NCBI RefSeq assembly: GCF_900101785.1
Contig: NZ_LT629688.1
Location: forward strand, 3,348,001 to 3,412,000
Source: Auraticoccus monumenti
Lineage (GTDB): Bacteria; Actinomycetota; Actinomycetes; Propionibacteriales; Propionibacteriaceae
Length of the DNA stretch: 64,000 nucleotides
Direction of reading: 5' to 3'
The notes below the pieces were generated by a model. That model saw nothing but the letters and a program-made list of their open reading frames with translations. It was not told where the DNA came from and made no database searches. How positions within the stretch are numbered: the first letter of the stretch is position 1; every line of letters begins with the position of its first letter. This document shows, in pieces, positions 42,083 through 51,434 of this stretch. A program made the translations under genes and the position numbers.

Positions 42083-42898
42083 CTACTTCTTGGTCTTCTC
42101 GTAGGCCTTGATGACCTCGTCGGGCTCGCCGTCCTCGCGCAGCTCGCCCTTCTCCAGCCAGATCACCCGGGTGCAGGTGTCGCGGATGGTGCCCATGGAG
42201 TGCGAGACGAGGAAGATGGTGCCGGCCTGCTCGCGGATGTCGCGGATCCGCTGCTCGCTGCGCTCCCGGAACCTCCGGTCACCCACCGACAGCGCCTCGT
42301 CCACGATCAGGATCTCGTGCTGCTTGGCCGCGGCGATGGCGAACTTGAGCCGCTGCTGCATGCCCGAGGAGTACGTGCGCATCGGCAGGTCGATGAACTC
42401 CTCCAGCTCGGCGAAGGAGACGATGTCGTCGCGCATCGCCTCGATCTCGGTCTTGGTGAAGCCCAGCGCCAGCCCGCCGAGCAGGATGTTGCGGTCCCCG
42501 GAGAGGTCGCCCAGCAGCGCGGCCCCGACCCCCAGCAGGTTGGGCCGCACGGTGGCGTAGATGGCCCCGCGCGAGGGCGGGGTGAGCCCCGTGATGGCCC
42601 GCATCAGGGTGGACTTGCCGGACCCGTTGGAGCCGATCACCCCGACCGACTCCCCCTGGGAGGCCGAGAACGTCACCCCCTTGAGGGCGTGCACGGTGCG
42701 GACGCCGCGGGTGCGCTGCAGCACCTTGCGCCCGCCCGGACCCAGGGCCTTGCCGCTGGCGTAGACGCGGTACTCGACGTGGACGTCGTCGGCCATCACG
42801 GCCAGCGGGGCCGGCGCGGGCTCCACCGGCTCGGGCGGGCCCGGGACGTCGGGGACGTCGGTGCGGACGTCCGGCGTGGTGTCAGTCGACTCGGCCAT
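42083..42898 (-). CDS. ABC exporter ATPase, polyol-phosphate/O-antigen type (TagH/Wzt-like)
   Basis: 271 residues. A Pro/Glu-rich N-terminal tail (1-32) precedes the nucleotide-binding domain: Walker A GSNGSGKST (89-97), signature YSSGMQQRL (about 184-192), Walker B ILIVDEAL (about 203-210) and the switch His in VSHSM. Family features include GLALGFTKTEIE. It drives export of a completed lipid-linked glycan or teichoic acid. It overlaps the permease gene by 17 nt. Confidence 0.9.
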   Translation of the reverse strand: MAESTDTTPDVRTDVPDVPGPPEPVEPAPAPLAVMADDVHVEYRVYASGKALGPGGRKVLQRTRGVRTVHALKGVTFSASQGESVGVIGSNGSGKSTLMRAITGLTPPSRGAIYATVRPNLLGVGAALLGDLSGDRNILLGGLALGFTKTEIEAMRDDIVSFAELEEFIDLPMRTYSSGMQQRLKFAIAAAKQHEILIVDEALSVGDRRFRERSEQRIRDIREQAGTIFLVSHSMGTIRDTCTRVIWLEKGELREDGEPDEVIKAYEKTKK

Positions 42899-43730
42899 AG
42901 CGCTCCTCGGCCACCCAGAAGAACAGCACCCCGATCACCAGCAGCCCCACCGACCAGGCCGACAGGTAGGCCCAGTACAGCGGCTCCGCGCCCTCCGCGC
43001 CGATCAGCAGCGACCGGGCCAGGCTGAGCACCTCGTGCAGCGGGTGGTAGTCGTACAGCGCCAGCAGCGAGGGGTAGTTGGCCAGGATCTTCTCGGGGGC
43101 GAAGAGCACCCCGGAGGTGTAGAACAGGATCCGGCTGATGTAGGGCAGGAACTGCGAGAGGTCACGCAGGTGCACCGTCAGCCGGGCGCCGATCAGCGCG
43201 ACCCCGGTGGTGACCATCGCGAAGAGCACCAGCAGCGGGATCATCAGCAGCCAGGACCAGGTCGGGTAGTGCCCGGTGGCCAGCAGGAAGACCACCATCA
43301 CCCCCAGCGTGGGCACCAGGTTGAGCAGCTGCTCGATGATGATGGAGAACGGCAGGGTGATGCGTGGGAAGGCCAGGGACTGCACCAGCGCGGAGTTCCC
43401 GGTGATGGACTTCGCGCCGTTGGTCATGCAGGAGGTGAAGAACTGGAACAGGAACACCCCGATGACGATGAACTGGACGAAGTCCTCGGGGCGGCTGTCG
43501 CCCTGCAGCAGACCGAAGATGAGGCCGTAGATGGCGGCGTTGATGATCGGCTGCAGGACGACCCAGAGCATGCCGAGCCGGTTGCGCTCGTTGCTGGCCT
43601 GCACCTTGAAGCGGGCCATCGCGTAGGTGAAGTCACGACGCTGCCAGGCCTGGCGCAGGTAGGCCCACAGCGGCGGCCTGGCGCCGACGCGGTGCAACCC
43701 CTGCCGCAGGGCCGTATCGGCCAGACTCAT
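42882..43730 (-). CDS. ABC exporter permease, polyol-phosphate/O-antigen type (TagG/Wzm-like)
   Basis: 282 residues, six membrane helices (ABC2 type). Motifs include YRKRxLG-like RFKVQASNERNRLGMLWVVL (about 42-61), FVQFIVIGVFLFQFF and LYDYHPLHEVLSLAR near the end. Forms the transport channel with the downstream ATPase. ATG 43730; a TAGACT box at 43786-43791 predicts a leader of about 49 nt. First of the operon permease-ATPase-CDP-alcohol transferase-GT2. Confidence 0.9.
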   Translation of the reverse strand: MSLADTALRQGLHRVGARPPLWAYLRQAWQRRDFTYAMARFKVQASNERNRLGMLWVVLQPIINAAIYGLIFGLLQGDSRPEDFVQFIVIGVFLFQFFTSCMTNGAKSITGNSALVQSLAFPRITLPFSIIIEQLLNLVPTLGVMVVFLLATGHYPTWSWLLMIPLLVLFAMVTTGVALIGARLTVHLRDLSQFLPYISRILFYTSGVLFAPEKILANYPSLLALYDYHPLHEVLSLARSLLIGAEGAEPLYWAYLSAWSVGLLVIGVLFFWVAEERYGRVD

Positions 43731-43785
43731 CGCTCGTGCGTCCCCATCCGTGCGTGTCGCTCGGGACCGGTCGGCCCGGATGGGG

Positions 43786-43791
43786 AGTCTA
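43786..43791 (-). promoter_or_regulatory. -10 box of the exporter operon
   Basis: TAGACT on the minus strand in the 67-bp gap after msrB, giving a leader of about 49 nt. Confidence 0.45.
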
Positions 43792-43797
43792 GACGAC

Positions 43798-44262
43798 TCA
43801 CTCAGCCGGAGCGGGCTCCAGCGTGAGCGACACGGAGTTGATGCAGTAGCGGAGATCGGTCGGCGTGCCGTAGCCCTCACCGGAGAACACGTGTCCCAGG
43901 TGGGAGTCGCAGGCGGCGCAGCGCACCTCGACCCGCTGCATGCCCAGGGCGCTGTCGTCGATGTAGCGGACGCGCTCCTCGGCCAGGGGCGCGAAGAACG
44001 AGGGCCAGCCGCAGTGGCTCTCGAACTTGGTGGTCGAGCGGAACAGCTCGGTGCTGCAGGCCCGGCAGCGGTAGATGCCCTCGGTGGTGGTGTCGGTGTA
44101 CTCACCGGTGAAGGGACGCTCGGTGCCGGCCTCGCGCAGGACGTGGTACTCCTCGCGGCTCAGCTGGGCGCGCCACTCGGCCTCGGACCTGACGACCTTG
44201 CCCACCTGGGCGGCGGGGTCGGCCTGGGCGGTGCTGGGCTGGGTGCTGAACTCGGGGGTCAT
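43798..44262 (-). CDS. msrB: Peptide methionine-(R)-S-oxide reductase
   Basis: 154 residues. Repairs methionine-R-sulfoxide in proteins using thioredoxin. Zinc ligands C66/C69 and C115/C118, SHCGWPSF (82-89) and catalytic C140 in RYCINSVSL are present. ATG 44262 is preceded by AAGGAGA. It sits between the heme operon terminator and the exporter operon and appears monocistronic. Confidence 0.94.
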   Translation of the reverse strand: MTPEFSTQPSTAQADPAAQVGKVVRSEAEWRAQLSREEYHVLREAGTERPFTGEYTDTTTEGIYRCRACSTELFRSTTKFESHCGWPSFFAPLAEERVRYIDDSALGMQRVEVRCAACDSHLGHVFSGEGYGTPTDLRYCINSVSLTLEPAPAE

Positions 44263-44317
44263 CTGCTCTCCTTCTGGTCGGTCGGGAGGTGGAACGTCCC
44301 CGGGCCGGTGCGGCATT

Positions 44318-44339
44318 CCCGCCCCGGTGCCGGGGCGGG
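44318..44339 (-). terminator. Terminator of the heme operon
   Basis: Perfect 9-bp stem (44318-44326 with 44331-44339, CCCGCCCCG arm) with a GTGC tetraloop, starting 2 nt after the hemQ stop on the minus strand. Confidence 0.75.
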
Positions 44340-44340
44340 C

Positions 44341-45024
44341 TCACCAGGAGGCGACGATGTCAGCCAGGTCCCGGCGCCGTCCGGTGTAGAACGGCAGCTC
44401 CTCGCGGGTGTGGCGCCGGGCGGCGGCCGCCCGCAGGGCCCGCATCAGGTCCACGATGCGGTGCAGCTCCCCGGCCTCGAAGGCCAGCAGCCACTCGTAG
44501 TCGCCGAGGGCGAAGGACGACACCGTGTTGGCCAGCACGTCGGGGTACGGCGCGGCCATCCGGCCGTGCTCGGCGAGCATGGTGCGACGCTCGTCGTCGG
44601 GCAGCAGGTACCACTCGTAGGAGCGGACGAAGGGGTAGACGCAGAGGTAGTCCCCAGCCGGGTGGCCGCCCATGAAGGCCGGCACGTGGCCGCGGTTGAA
44701 CTCCGCCGGGCGGTGCAGCCCGACCTGGGACCAGACCGGGGTCAGGTCCGCCCCGAGCTCGCTGCCGCGCAGCGCCAGGTAGGCGTCCTGCAGGGTGTCC
44801 GACGACGGCGCGTGCCACCAGACCATCAGGTCGGCGTCGGCGCGGAGCCCGGCCACGTCGTACCACCCGCGGATCACGAGGTCGCCGCCGCGGGTGGCCT
44901 CCTCGACCGCGGCCAGGGCGGCCGCCGCGTCACCTCCGGCGCCCGCGTCCCGGCGGAACACCGAGTACATGACGTAGCGGATGGTGCTGTTGATCTCCTC
45001 AGCCTGACTGACCGGTACCGACAC
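44341..45024 (-). CDS. hemQ: Coproheme decarboxylase (HemQ/ChdC)
   Basis: 227 residues of the chlorite dismutase superfamily. Converts coproheme to heme b using peroxide, the last step of the coproporphyrin pathway used by actinobacteria and firmicutes. Motifs include [26 protein letters not shown] (about 127-138; region of the catalytic Tyr), and [17 protein letters not shown] 45024 starts 78 nt after hemY, in the same direction. The presence of HemQ argues that the neighbouring oxidase acts on coproporphyrinogen rather than protoporphyrinogen. Confidence 0.93.
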   Translation of the reverse strand: MSVPVSQAEEINSTIRYVMYSVFRRDAGAGGDAAAALAAVEEATRGGDLVIRGWYDVAGLRADADLMVWWHAPSSDTLQDAYLALRGSELGADLTPVWSQVGLHRPAEFNRGHVPAFMGGHPAGDYLCVYPFVRSYEWYLLPDDERRTMLAEHGRMAAPYPDVLANTVSSFALGDYEWLLAFEAGELHRIVDLMRALRAAAARRHTREELPFYTGRRRDLADIVASW

Positions 45025-45102
45025 GCGTGCGACCTGCTTCCTCTCGTGGACGTCCGTGACCGGGGCCCGCTGGGACCACGGCCCCGTTGCTCCCTGATTG
45101 CA

Positions 45103-46485
45103 TCACGCGGCCGGGAGCACCTGCGCCGCAGCCCGCAGCCCCGAGGACAGGCAGGGACCCACCCCGACGCCGTGGTAGGCGGCCCCGCAGACCGCCAGCG
45201 CGCCGAGGTCCGCGACCCCGCGCTCGACGGCGGCCACCCGGTCCAGGTGACCCACCTCGTACTGCGGCAGCCCACCACCCCACCGCTGCACCAGGTGCGA
45301 GACGACGGACACGTCGGCCCAGCCCGGGAGCCGGCGCAGGTCGGTCAGGGCCAGGCCCACCAGGTCCTCGTCCCCGCGCTGCAGCAGGTGCTCCTCGCCC
45401 AGGCGTCCGAGGCTGACCCGGACCAGGTGGTGGCCCGCTCCCCAGGCGCCGGCGGTGGACTCCCCCAGCCAGGCCCACTTGCGGCCGGCGTGGGTGACGG
45501 CCTTGACCGCGGCCAGCTCCCCGGGCGGCACCAGCAGCCCCGAGCCGTCGGGCTCGACGCCGGTGACCCGCAGCGCGACCACGGCCGGGGAGGCGTGCCG
45601 GACGCCGGCCAGCGGCTGCTGCGCGGGCGTGCCGTCGAGCAGCCGGGCGGCGGCGGGGGCCGGGACGGCGAGCACCACGGCGTCGACCTCCAGCCGCTCC
45701 GGACGGGGTACCGCGCCGGTGCTGAGCCGCCAGCCGCCGGCGGTGCGCTCTAGGGCGTGCACGGTGGTGCCGAGCCGCAGCCGGTCACCGAGGGCGGCGG
45801 CCAGGGCGTCCACCACCCGGTGCACCCCCCCGACGACGCCGGTGAAGGGGGAACCGCCGCTGCTGGGCGGGAGGGCGGCGGCGGCCCCCTCGAGCAGCGA
45901 GCCGCCGGCGCGGGCCAGCTCCCACAGCCGGGGGTTCACCGCGGCGGTGGAGAGCTCGCGGGAGTGCCCGGCGTAGACCCCGCCGAGCAGTGGCTCCAGC
46001 AGCCGGTCGGTGACCTCGGGACCGAACCGCTCCGAGACCAGCGCACCGATGGCCACGTCGCCGACCGTCGGCGGGGCGGGCAGCGAGGGCTCCTCGGCCG
46101 CACGCCGCCACCCCTCGGGGCTGAGCAGCGGCCGGAGCGCCTCCAGGTCGGCGGGGACGCCCATCAGCGAGCGCGGGATGCCGACGGCGCGGCCGCCGAC
46201 CAGGATGGCCGGCTTGGCGGCGGTGGGCCCGGTGAGGGCGCCGCTGAGCCCCAGCTCGTCCAGCAGGGTCACCAGCTCGGGACGACCACGCAGCAGCATC
46301 GACTCCGCGCCGACGTCCAGGGTGACGCCGTCGAGCTCGGCCCCGCGGAGCTTGCCGCCGGGCCGGTCCGAGCGCTCCAGGACGGTCACCTCGGCCCCGG
46401 CCGCGACCAGGGCGCAGGCGGCGGCCAGACCCGAGACGCCCGCGCCGACGACCGCGACACGGAGCCCGGAACCGGACCCGCTCAC
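45103..46485 (-). CDS. hemY: Coproporphyrinogen III oxidase, HemY/CgoX type
   Basis: 460 residues, FAD-dependent. The dinucleotide motif [17 protein letters not shown] (10-26) and [12 protein letters not shown] (about 37-48) are clear; YAGHSRELS and the C-terminal [14 protein letters not shown] (FAD contact) match the HemY family. It oxidises the porphyrinogen ring with oxygen at the membrane surface. GTG start overlaps the hemE stop as GTGA (4 nt), so translation is coupled. No ferrochelatase (hemH/cpfC) is in the window. Confidence 0.92.
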   Translation of the reverse strand: MSGSGSGLRVAVVGAGVSGLAAACALVAAGAEVTVLERSDRPGGKLRGAELDGVTLDVGAESMLLRGRPELVTLLDELGLSGALTGPTAAKPAILVGGRAVGIPRSLMGVPADLEALRPLLSPEGWRRAAEEPSLPAPPTVGDVAIGALVSERFGPEVTDRLLEPLLGGVYAGHSRELSTAAVNPRLWELARAGGSLLEGAAAALPPSSGGSPFTGVVGGVHRVVDALAAALGDRLRLGTTVHALERTAGGWRLSTGAVPRPERLEVDAVVLAVPAPAAARLLDGTPAQQPLAGVRHASPAVVALRVTGVEPDGSGLLVPPGELAAVKAVTHAGRKWAWLGESTAGAWGAGHHLVRVSLGRLGEEHLLQRGDEDLVGLALTDLRRLPGWADVSVVSHLVQRWGGGLPQYEVGHLDRVAAVERGVADLGALAVCGAAYHGVGVGPCLSSGLRAAAQVLPAA

Positions 46486-47591
46486 CCGCGTGCGGGCTCG
46501 GCGGGCTCGCGCAGCGCCAGGCCCTCCTCGTGCACCAGGTCGACCACGCGGGCCAGGACGTCGGGGTCGGTGGTCGGCGGGACGCCGTGGCCGAGGTTGA
46601 AGACGTGGCCGGTGGGGACGCGTCCGCCGGCGCGCAGGACGTCGCGGACCCGCTCGGCCAGCACCGGCCAGGGGGCGGTCAGCAGGGCCGGGTCGAGGTT
46701 GCCCTGGACCGCCACGCCCCCACCCACACGTCGCCAGGCGTCGTCGAGGTCGAGGCGCCAGTCGACGCCGATGACGTCCGCACCGGCCTCGACCATCGAG
46801 GGCAGCAGCTCCGAGGTGCCGACCCCGAAGTGGATCCGCGGGACGCCGCGCTCGCCGACCGCGGTGAGCACCGAGGCCGAGTGCGGCATCACCGAGGACC
46901 GGTAGTCGCGCACCGGCAGCGACCCGGCCCAGGAGTCGAAGACCTGCACCGCCCGGGCCCCGGCCTGCACCTGGGTGCGGAGGAAGGCCGCCGAGATCCG
47001 GGCCAGGCGGGCCATCAGCTCGTGCCACAGGTCGGGGGCGCCGACCATCATGGCCTTGGTCCGGGCGTAGTCCTTGCTCGGGCCGCCCTCCACCAGGTAG
47101 CTGGCCAGGGTGAAGGGGGCGCCGCAGAAGCCGATCAGCGGGGTGGGGCCGAGCTCGGCGACCAGGAGCTCGACGGCGGCGGTGATGTGGTCCAGCTCGC
47201 CGGGCTCGGGGTCGCGCAGCTGCTCCAGGTCCTCGGCCGAGCGGACCGGACGGGCGATCACCGGGCCGGTGCCGGGGACGATGTCGAGGTCGACCCCGAT
47301 GGCGCGCAGCGGCACCATGATGTCGGAGTAGAAGATGGCGGCGTCGACGTCGTAGCGGCGCACCGGCTGCATCGTGATCTCGGTGACCAGGTCCGGCCGC
47401 GCGCAGCTGTCCAGCATCGAGATGCCCTCGCGCACCTTCTTGTACTCCGGCAGCGAGCGCCCGGCCTGCCGCATGAACCAGACCGGCACCCGGCTCGGCT
47501 CCCGCCCGGCGACCGCCGCCAGGAGGGGTGTCTCACCCCCGGTCGGGGCGGTGGACGGGCTGGGCGCGGGGCTCGGTACGGGGTCGTTCAC
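46482..47591 (-). CDS. hemE: Uroporphyrinogen decarboxylase
   Basis: 369 residues. Decarboxylates uroporphyrinogen III to coproporphyrinogen III in the cytosol. Signature [20 protein letters not shown] (37-56), [13 protein letters not shown], and [17 protein letters not shown] (about 153-169) are intact. A short Pro/Ser-rich N-terminal tail precedes the core. GTG 47591 lies 6 nt after TACGCT, so the hemE-hemY-hemQ message is probably leaderless. The preceding in-frame open stretch is not coding. Confidence 0.95.
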   Translation of the reverse strand: MNDPVPSPAPSPSTAPTGGETPLLAAVAGREPSRVPVWFMRQAGRSLPEYKKVREGISMLDSCARPDLVTEITMQPVRRYDVDAAIFYSDIMVPLRAIGVDLDIVPGTGPVIARPVRSAEDLEQLRDPEPGELDHITAAVELLVAELGPTPLIGFCGAPFTLASYLVEGGPSKDYARTKAMMVGAPDLWHELMARLARISAAFLRTQVQAGARAVQVFDSWAGSLPVRDYRSSVMPHSASVLTAVGERGVPRIHFGVGTSELLPSMVEAGADVIGVDWRLDLDDAWRRVGGGVAVQGNLDPALLTAPWPVLAERVRDVLRAGGRVPTGHVFNLGHGVPPTTDPDVLARVVDLVHEEGLALREPAEPARG

Positions 47592-47597
47592 CCCGTC

Positions 47598-47696
47598 AGC
47601 GTAGTGCGGTCGCCGGGACCGCACGCACGTCCGCGGCGGGTCACCGCCGGCCTCCCCGGCGAGTCGGCGGCGATCGCGGACGGCGGCGACTAGGTT
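47598..47696. promoter_or_regulatory. Divergent leaderless promoters, hemE and DUF3000
   Basis: Minus TACGCT at 47598-47603, 6 nt before GTG 47591. Plus TAGGTT at 47691-47696, 6 nt before GTG 47703. The 111-bp gap thus holds two -10 boxes at its ends and room for shared control between them. Confidence 0.55.
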
Positions 47697-47702
47697 GACG
47701 GG

Positions 47703-48302
47703 GTGGCAGCACGCAGCGAATCCACACCCGCCCCGGCCCAGTTCACCGAGGCGACGGCAGAGCTCCATGCTGCCCGGTGGCGTCCAGAGCTCGTGGTCGA
47801 GGAGATGCCCGCCCCCCAGCGCATCGCCCCCTTCTCCACCGCGGTCAGTGCCGACGTGGTGGTGCGGGAGGAGGACCTGGGCACGGGGCGGCTGGTGCTG
47901 CTGCACGACCCGGCCGGCAACCCGGCCTGGCAGGGCACCTTCCGGCTGGTCAGCTTCGCGCGGGCCCAGGTCGACCTGGAGATGGTCACCGACCCGCTGC
48001 TGGCCGAGGTGGGCTGGTCCTGGCTGATCGACTCCCTGACCGACCACGGCGCCGACTACGCCGAGCCCAGCGGCACGGTGACGGCGGTGTCGAGCCACTC
48101 CTTCGGGGCGATGGCCGGCGACCCGGCCCGTGCGGACGTGGAGATCCGGGCGTCCTGGACCCCGCTGCTGACCGAGGAGCACCGCCTGACGGCCCACTGC
48201 GCCGCGTGGGGCGACCTGCTCTGCACCATCGCCGGTCTGCCGGCGCTGCCCGAGGGTGTCGTGATGATGCCGATGCGACGCCCCGGCGGGTCCCCGCGTT
48301 GA
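47703..48302 (+). CDS. DUF3000 family protein
   Basis: 199 residues, soluble. DUF3000 is an actinobacterial family of unknown function usually placed next to hemE and the RNase D gene, as here. Recognisable blocks: [21 protein letters not shown] (about 24-44), [20 protein letters not shown] and a hydrophobic C-terminus ending with [11 protein letters not shown] start from TAGGTT-6-GTG. Its stop TGA overlaps the next TTG start. Confidence 0.9.
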   Translation: MAARSESTPAPAQFTEATAELHAARWRPELVVEEMPAPQRIAPFSTAVSADVVVREEDLGTGRLVLLHDPAGNPAWQGTFRLVSFARAQVDLEMVTDPLLAEVGWSWLIDSLTDHGADYAEPSGTVTAVSSHSFGAMAGDPARADVEIRASWTPLLTEEHRLTAHCAAWGDLLCTIAGLPALPEGVVMMPMRRPGGSPR

Positions 48303-49654
48303 GCGAGCGCCCAGTCGACGGACCCGACCTCGAGGACACCGACGCCGCTGACGACGCGGTGGAGGTGCCGCTGCTGACCTCCCCGGCCGACGGGACGCCG
48401 CCGGTGGTGGCCGACCCCGAGGCGCTGGCCGCGACCGTCGCTGCCCTGGAGCGGGGTACCGGGCCGGTGGCCATCGACGCCGAGCGGGCCCAGGGCTACC
48501 GCTACGGCTCCGACGCCTACCTGATCCAGCTCCGCCGCGAGGGCTCGGGCACCCACCTGGTCGACCCCCGCGCCTTCCTGGTCGACGGCCGGGTGGACCT
48601 CTCCGTGCTGGCCGACCCCATCCAGGAGGAGGAGTGGATCATCCACGCCGCCTCCCAGGACCTGCCCTGCCTGGCCGAGGTGCAGATGGTGCCGACCCGG
48701 TTGTTCGACACCGAGCTGGCCGGGCGGCTGCTGAACCGCCGACGGGTCGGTCTGGGCGCGCTGATCGAGGAGGAGTTCGGGGTGCGGCTGCTCAAGGAGC
48801 ACTCCGCCGCGGACTGGTCGCAGCGCCCGATGCCGCAGGAGTGGCTGACCTACGCCGCCCTGGACGTCGAGCTGCTGGTGGAGCTGCGCGACCGGATGGC
48901 TTCGGCCCTGGTCGAGAGCGGCAAGGAGGCCTGGGCCGAGGAGGAGTTCGCGGTCCTGGCCGCCGAGGCCGGTGCGGTGCGTCCGCCGCGGCAGGACCCG
49001 TGGCGGCGGACGTCGGGGATCCACTCGGTGCGGACCCCGGCCGGGCTGGCCGTGGTGCGCGAGCTGTGGACCGTCCGCGACGGCATCGCGCGCAGCACCG
49101 ACAAGGCGCCGGGCCGGGTGCTGATCGACGTGGCCATCACCGAGCTGGCCGCCCGCCCGGACCCGGGCGAGGACGACCTGCGGCGCATCGCCGGCTTCAA
49201 GCGCCGCGCCGCCCAGCGCTACCGCGAGGAGTGGAGCGCGGCGCTGGCCCGGGCCACCTCGCTGAGCCGGTCGGAGCTGCCGGCGATGCACCTGCCCAGC
49301 GACTCCCCGCCACCGCCGCGCACCTGGGCCGGTCGCGACCCCGCCGCGGCCGCCCGGTGGGACCGGGTCCGCCCCGCCGTGCTCGAGCTGTCCGAGGCCA
49401 ACGACGTCCCGGTGGAGAACCTGCTCACCCCCGAGCTGCTGCGCCGGCTGGCCTGGCAGCCCCCGCAGCCGCTGGACGAGACGACGGTGGACGAGGTCCT
49501 GGCTGGTCTCGGCGCCCGACGCTGGCAGCGCGCCCTGGTCGTCCCCGTCCTGACCCCCCTGCTGGACGACGCCCTCACCGATCCCGAGGTCCTGGAGCAG
49601 GCCGCCGAGCTGGCCCGCCGGCCGCGTCGCCGCCACCGTCCCGCCTCCTCCTGA
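48299..49654 (+). CDS. rnd: Ribonuclease D-like exonuclease with HRDC domain
   Basis: 451 residues. DEDD 3'-5' exonuclease (about 55-230): metal motifs [14 protein letters not shown] (DxE), [11 protein letters not shown] and DVELLVEL with YAALD. HRDC nucleic-acid-binding domain at about 255-335 ([33 protein letters not shown]), and a second helical domain after it. Processes stable RNA 3' ends in the cytosol. TTG start at 48299 overlaps the DUF3000 stop (TTGA); no other start fits. Confidence 0.9.
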   Translation: MSERPVDGPDLEDTDAADDAVEVPLLTSPADGTPPVVADPEALAATVAALERGTGPVAIDAERAQGYRYGSDAYLIQLRREGSGTHLVDPRAFLVDGRVDLSVLADPIQEEEWIIHAASQDLPCLAEVQMVPTRLFDTELAGRLLNRRRVGLGALIEEEFGVRLLKEHSAADWSQRPMPQEWLTYAALDVELLVELRDRMASALVESGKEAWAEEEFAVLAAEAGAVRPPRQDPWRRTSGIHSVRTPAGLAVVRELWTVRDGIARSTDKAPGRVLIDVAITELAARPDPGEDDLRRIAGFKRRAAQRYREEWSAALARATSLSRSELPAMHLPSDSPPPPRTWAGRDPAAAARWDRVRPAVLELSEANDVPVENLLTPELLRRLAWQPPQPLDETTVDEVLAGLGARRWQRALVVPVLTPLLDDALTDPEVLEQAAELARRPRRRHRPASS

Positions 49655-49840
49655 CCGCCACCGGGGAGGGGACCGCACCTCTCCCCCGGACCGACCCGAC
49701 CGGGACTGCCGTTCGCCACCCGCCAGCGGGCGCACGCATCGGCGACCGGTCGGCGGCACCGCGCGACGACCGCCCTGCGCCTGGGCTCCCTGCCGGGGAG
49801 CTGCCCCCGGGCGTCCCGCTCCCGGCGCCTCGCCGCACGC

Positions 49841-50081
49841 GCAGAACCGGTCGCTCAGCAGACGCTGCTCCCCCATGCGGCAGTGCTGTCCGCTCAGGGA
49901 CCGGTTCTGCTCGACCTGGCAGCAGCAGCGCCCGCCAGCCCCGGGCGAACCCCACGTCTCAGCCGGCAGGTGCTCCCAGGCTGCCGCGCCAGGCCGCAGG
50001 TCATCCGGCGGGCAGAACCGGTCGCTCAGCAGACGCTGCTCCCCGATAGGGCAGTGCTGTCTGCTGAGGGACCGGTTGTGC
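49841..50081. repeat. Two hairpin repeats of the GCAGAACCGGTC family
   Basis: Imperfect inverted repeats at 49841-49859/49892-49910 and 50012-50030/50063-50081. Each has arms GCAGAACCGGTC and GACCGGTTCTGC (one base changed in the last arm). The two copies are about 171 bp apart and share their whole loop (CAGACGCTGCTCCCC, GCAGTGCTGTC). The terminal 12-mers are the same as at 4465-4766. The surrounding gap 49655-50200 holds no supported gene. Confidence 0.85.
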
Positions 50082-50205
50082 TGGCTGCCGGAAGCGGTCG
50101 ACCACCGTCGCGGGGCACCCGCTACGTCCACCCACGAAGCGCACGGGCGACCGCGGTGGTCAGCGCCGGCACCACGGGCGTCGCGCCCCTCTTGCGACCC
50201 CTATG

Positions 50206-50222
50206 TTACTCGTGAGTAATAT
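50206..50222 (+). promoter_or_regulatory. fadAB -10 box overlapped by a palindromic operator
   Basis: Perfect palindrome TTACTC-GT-GAGTAA (50206-50219) overlaps the -10 hexamer TAATAT (50217-50222), 6 nt before ATG 50229. A repressor bound here would block polymerase. The dyad size suits a TetR-type regulator, which is common for fatty-acid genes; the regulator gene is not in the window. Confidence 0.65.
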
Positions 50223-50228
50223 GTGCTC

Positions 50229-51434
50229 ATGCCTCGTGAATCCCGAGACGTCGTCTTCGTCGACGGCGTCCGCACCCCGTTCGGCAAGGCCAAGTCCCTC
50301 TACGCCGAGACCCGTGCCGACGACCTGGTGGTGAACTGCGTCCGCGAGCTGATGCGGCGCCACCCCGAGGTCCCGGCCGAGCGCGTCGACGAGGTGGCCA
50401 TCGCGGCCACCACCCAGACCGGCGACCAAGGCCTGACCATCGGCCGGACCACCGCCCTGCTCTCCGGACTGCCGAAGTCGGTGCCCGGCTTCGCGATCGA
50501 CCGGATGTGCGCCGGAGCGATGACCGCCGTCACCACCACCGCGTCCGGGATCGCCTTCGGCGCCTACGACATCGCCGTGGCCGGTGGGGTCGAGTCGATG
50601 AGCCACCACCCGATGGGCTCCGGGGTCGACCCGAACCCGCGCTTCCTGGCCGAGAAGATCGTCGACCCGGCCGCGCTGGTGATGGGCTCCACCGCCGAGA
50701 ACCTGCACGACCGCTTCCCCTCCATCACACGCGACCGCACCGACGCCTTCGCCGCGCTCAGCCAGCAGCGGGTCGAGCAGGCCTACGCCGACGGCATCAT
50801 CCAGGAGGCCCTGGTCCCGGTGGCCACCCGCTCGGCCGAGCACGGCTACGGCCTGGCCACCGCCGACGAGCCGCCGCGCCCGGGTACCACCGTGGAGGCC
50901 CTGTCCGGGCTCAAGACCCCGTTCCGCCCGCACGGGCGGGTGACGGCGGGGAACGCCGCCGGTCTCAACGACGGCGCCACCGCCTGCCTGCTGGCCGACG
51001 CCGGCACCGCCACCGAGCTGGGGCTCCCCACCGCGATGACGATGGTGTCCTTCGCCTTCGCCGGGGTCGACCCCGAGGTGATGGGCGTGGGTCCGATCCC
51101 CTCGACCGAGAAGGCCCTGGCCAAGGCCGGGCTGAGCATCGACGACATCGGGGCGTTCGAGATCAACGAGGCCTTCGCCGTGCAGGTGCTGGCCTTCCTG
51201 GACCACTTCGGCATCGACGACGACGACCCGCGGGTCAACCCCTACGGCGGCGCGATCGCCCTGGGTCACCCGCTGGCCAGCTCCGGGGTCCGGCTGATGA
51301 TCCACCTGGCCCGGTCCTTCCGTGACCGCCCCGAGGTCCGCTACGGCATCACCACCATGTGCATCGGTCTCGGCATGGGCGGCACCGTCGTCTGGGAGAA
51401 CCCGCACTTCACCGGCGAAGGAGCCCACCAGTGA
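50229..51434 (+). CDS. fadA: Acetyl-CoA acyltransferase (thiolase) of beta-oxidation
   Basis: 401 residues. Cleaves 3-ketoacyl-CoA. Active-site C94 in DRMCAGAMTA, GGAIALGHPLASSG (His) and the C-terminal TTMCIGLGMGG (second Cys) are present. It is a soluble enzyme that pairs with the FadB-like product of the next gene as a trifunctional complex. ATG 50229 is favoured over GTG 50223 by the leaderless TAATAT box. Stop overlaps fadB start. Confidence 0.95.
   Translation: MPRESRDVVFVDGVRTPFGKAKSLYAETRADDLVVNCVRELMRRHPEVPAERVDEVAIAATTQTGDQGLTIGRTTALLSGLPKSVPGFAIDRMCAGAMTAVTTTASGIAFGAYDIAVAGGVESMSHHPMGSGVDPNPRFLAEKIVDPAALVMGSTAENLHDRFPSITRDRTDAFAALSQQRVEQAYADGIIQEALVPVATRSAEHGYGLATADEPPRPGTTVEALSGLKTPFRPHGRVTAGNAAGLNDGATACLLADAGTATELGLPTAMTMVSFAFAGVDPEVMGVGPIPSTEKALAKAGLSIDDIGAFEINEAFAVQVLAFLDHFGIDDDDPRVNPYGGAIALGHPLASSGVRLMIHLARSFRDRPEVRYGITTMCIGLGMGGTVVWENPHFTGEGAHQ

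Noticed and set aside
44102-44344. Small minus-strand frame overlapping the start of msrB
   Set aside because: Arg/Pro-rich shadow without a ribosome binding site; msrB has a strong one.
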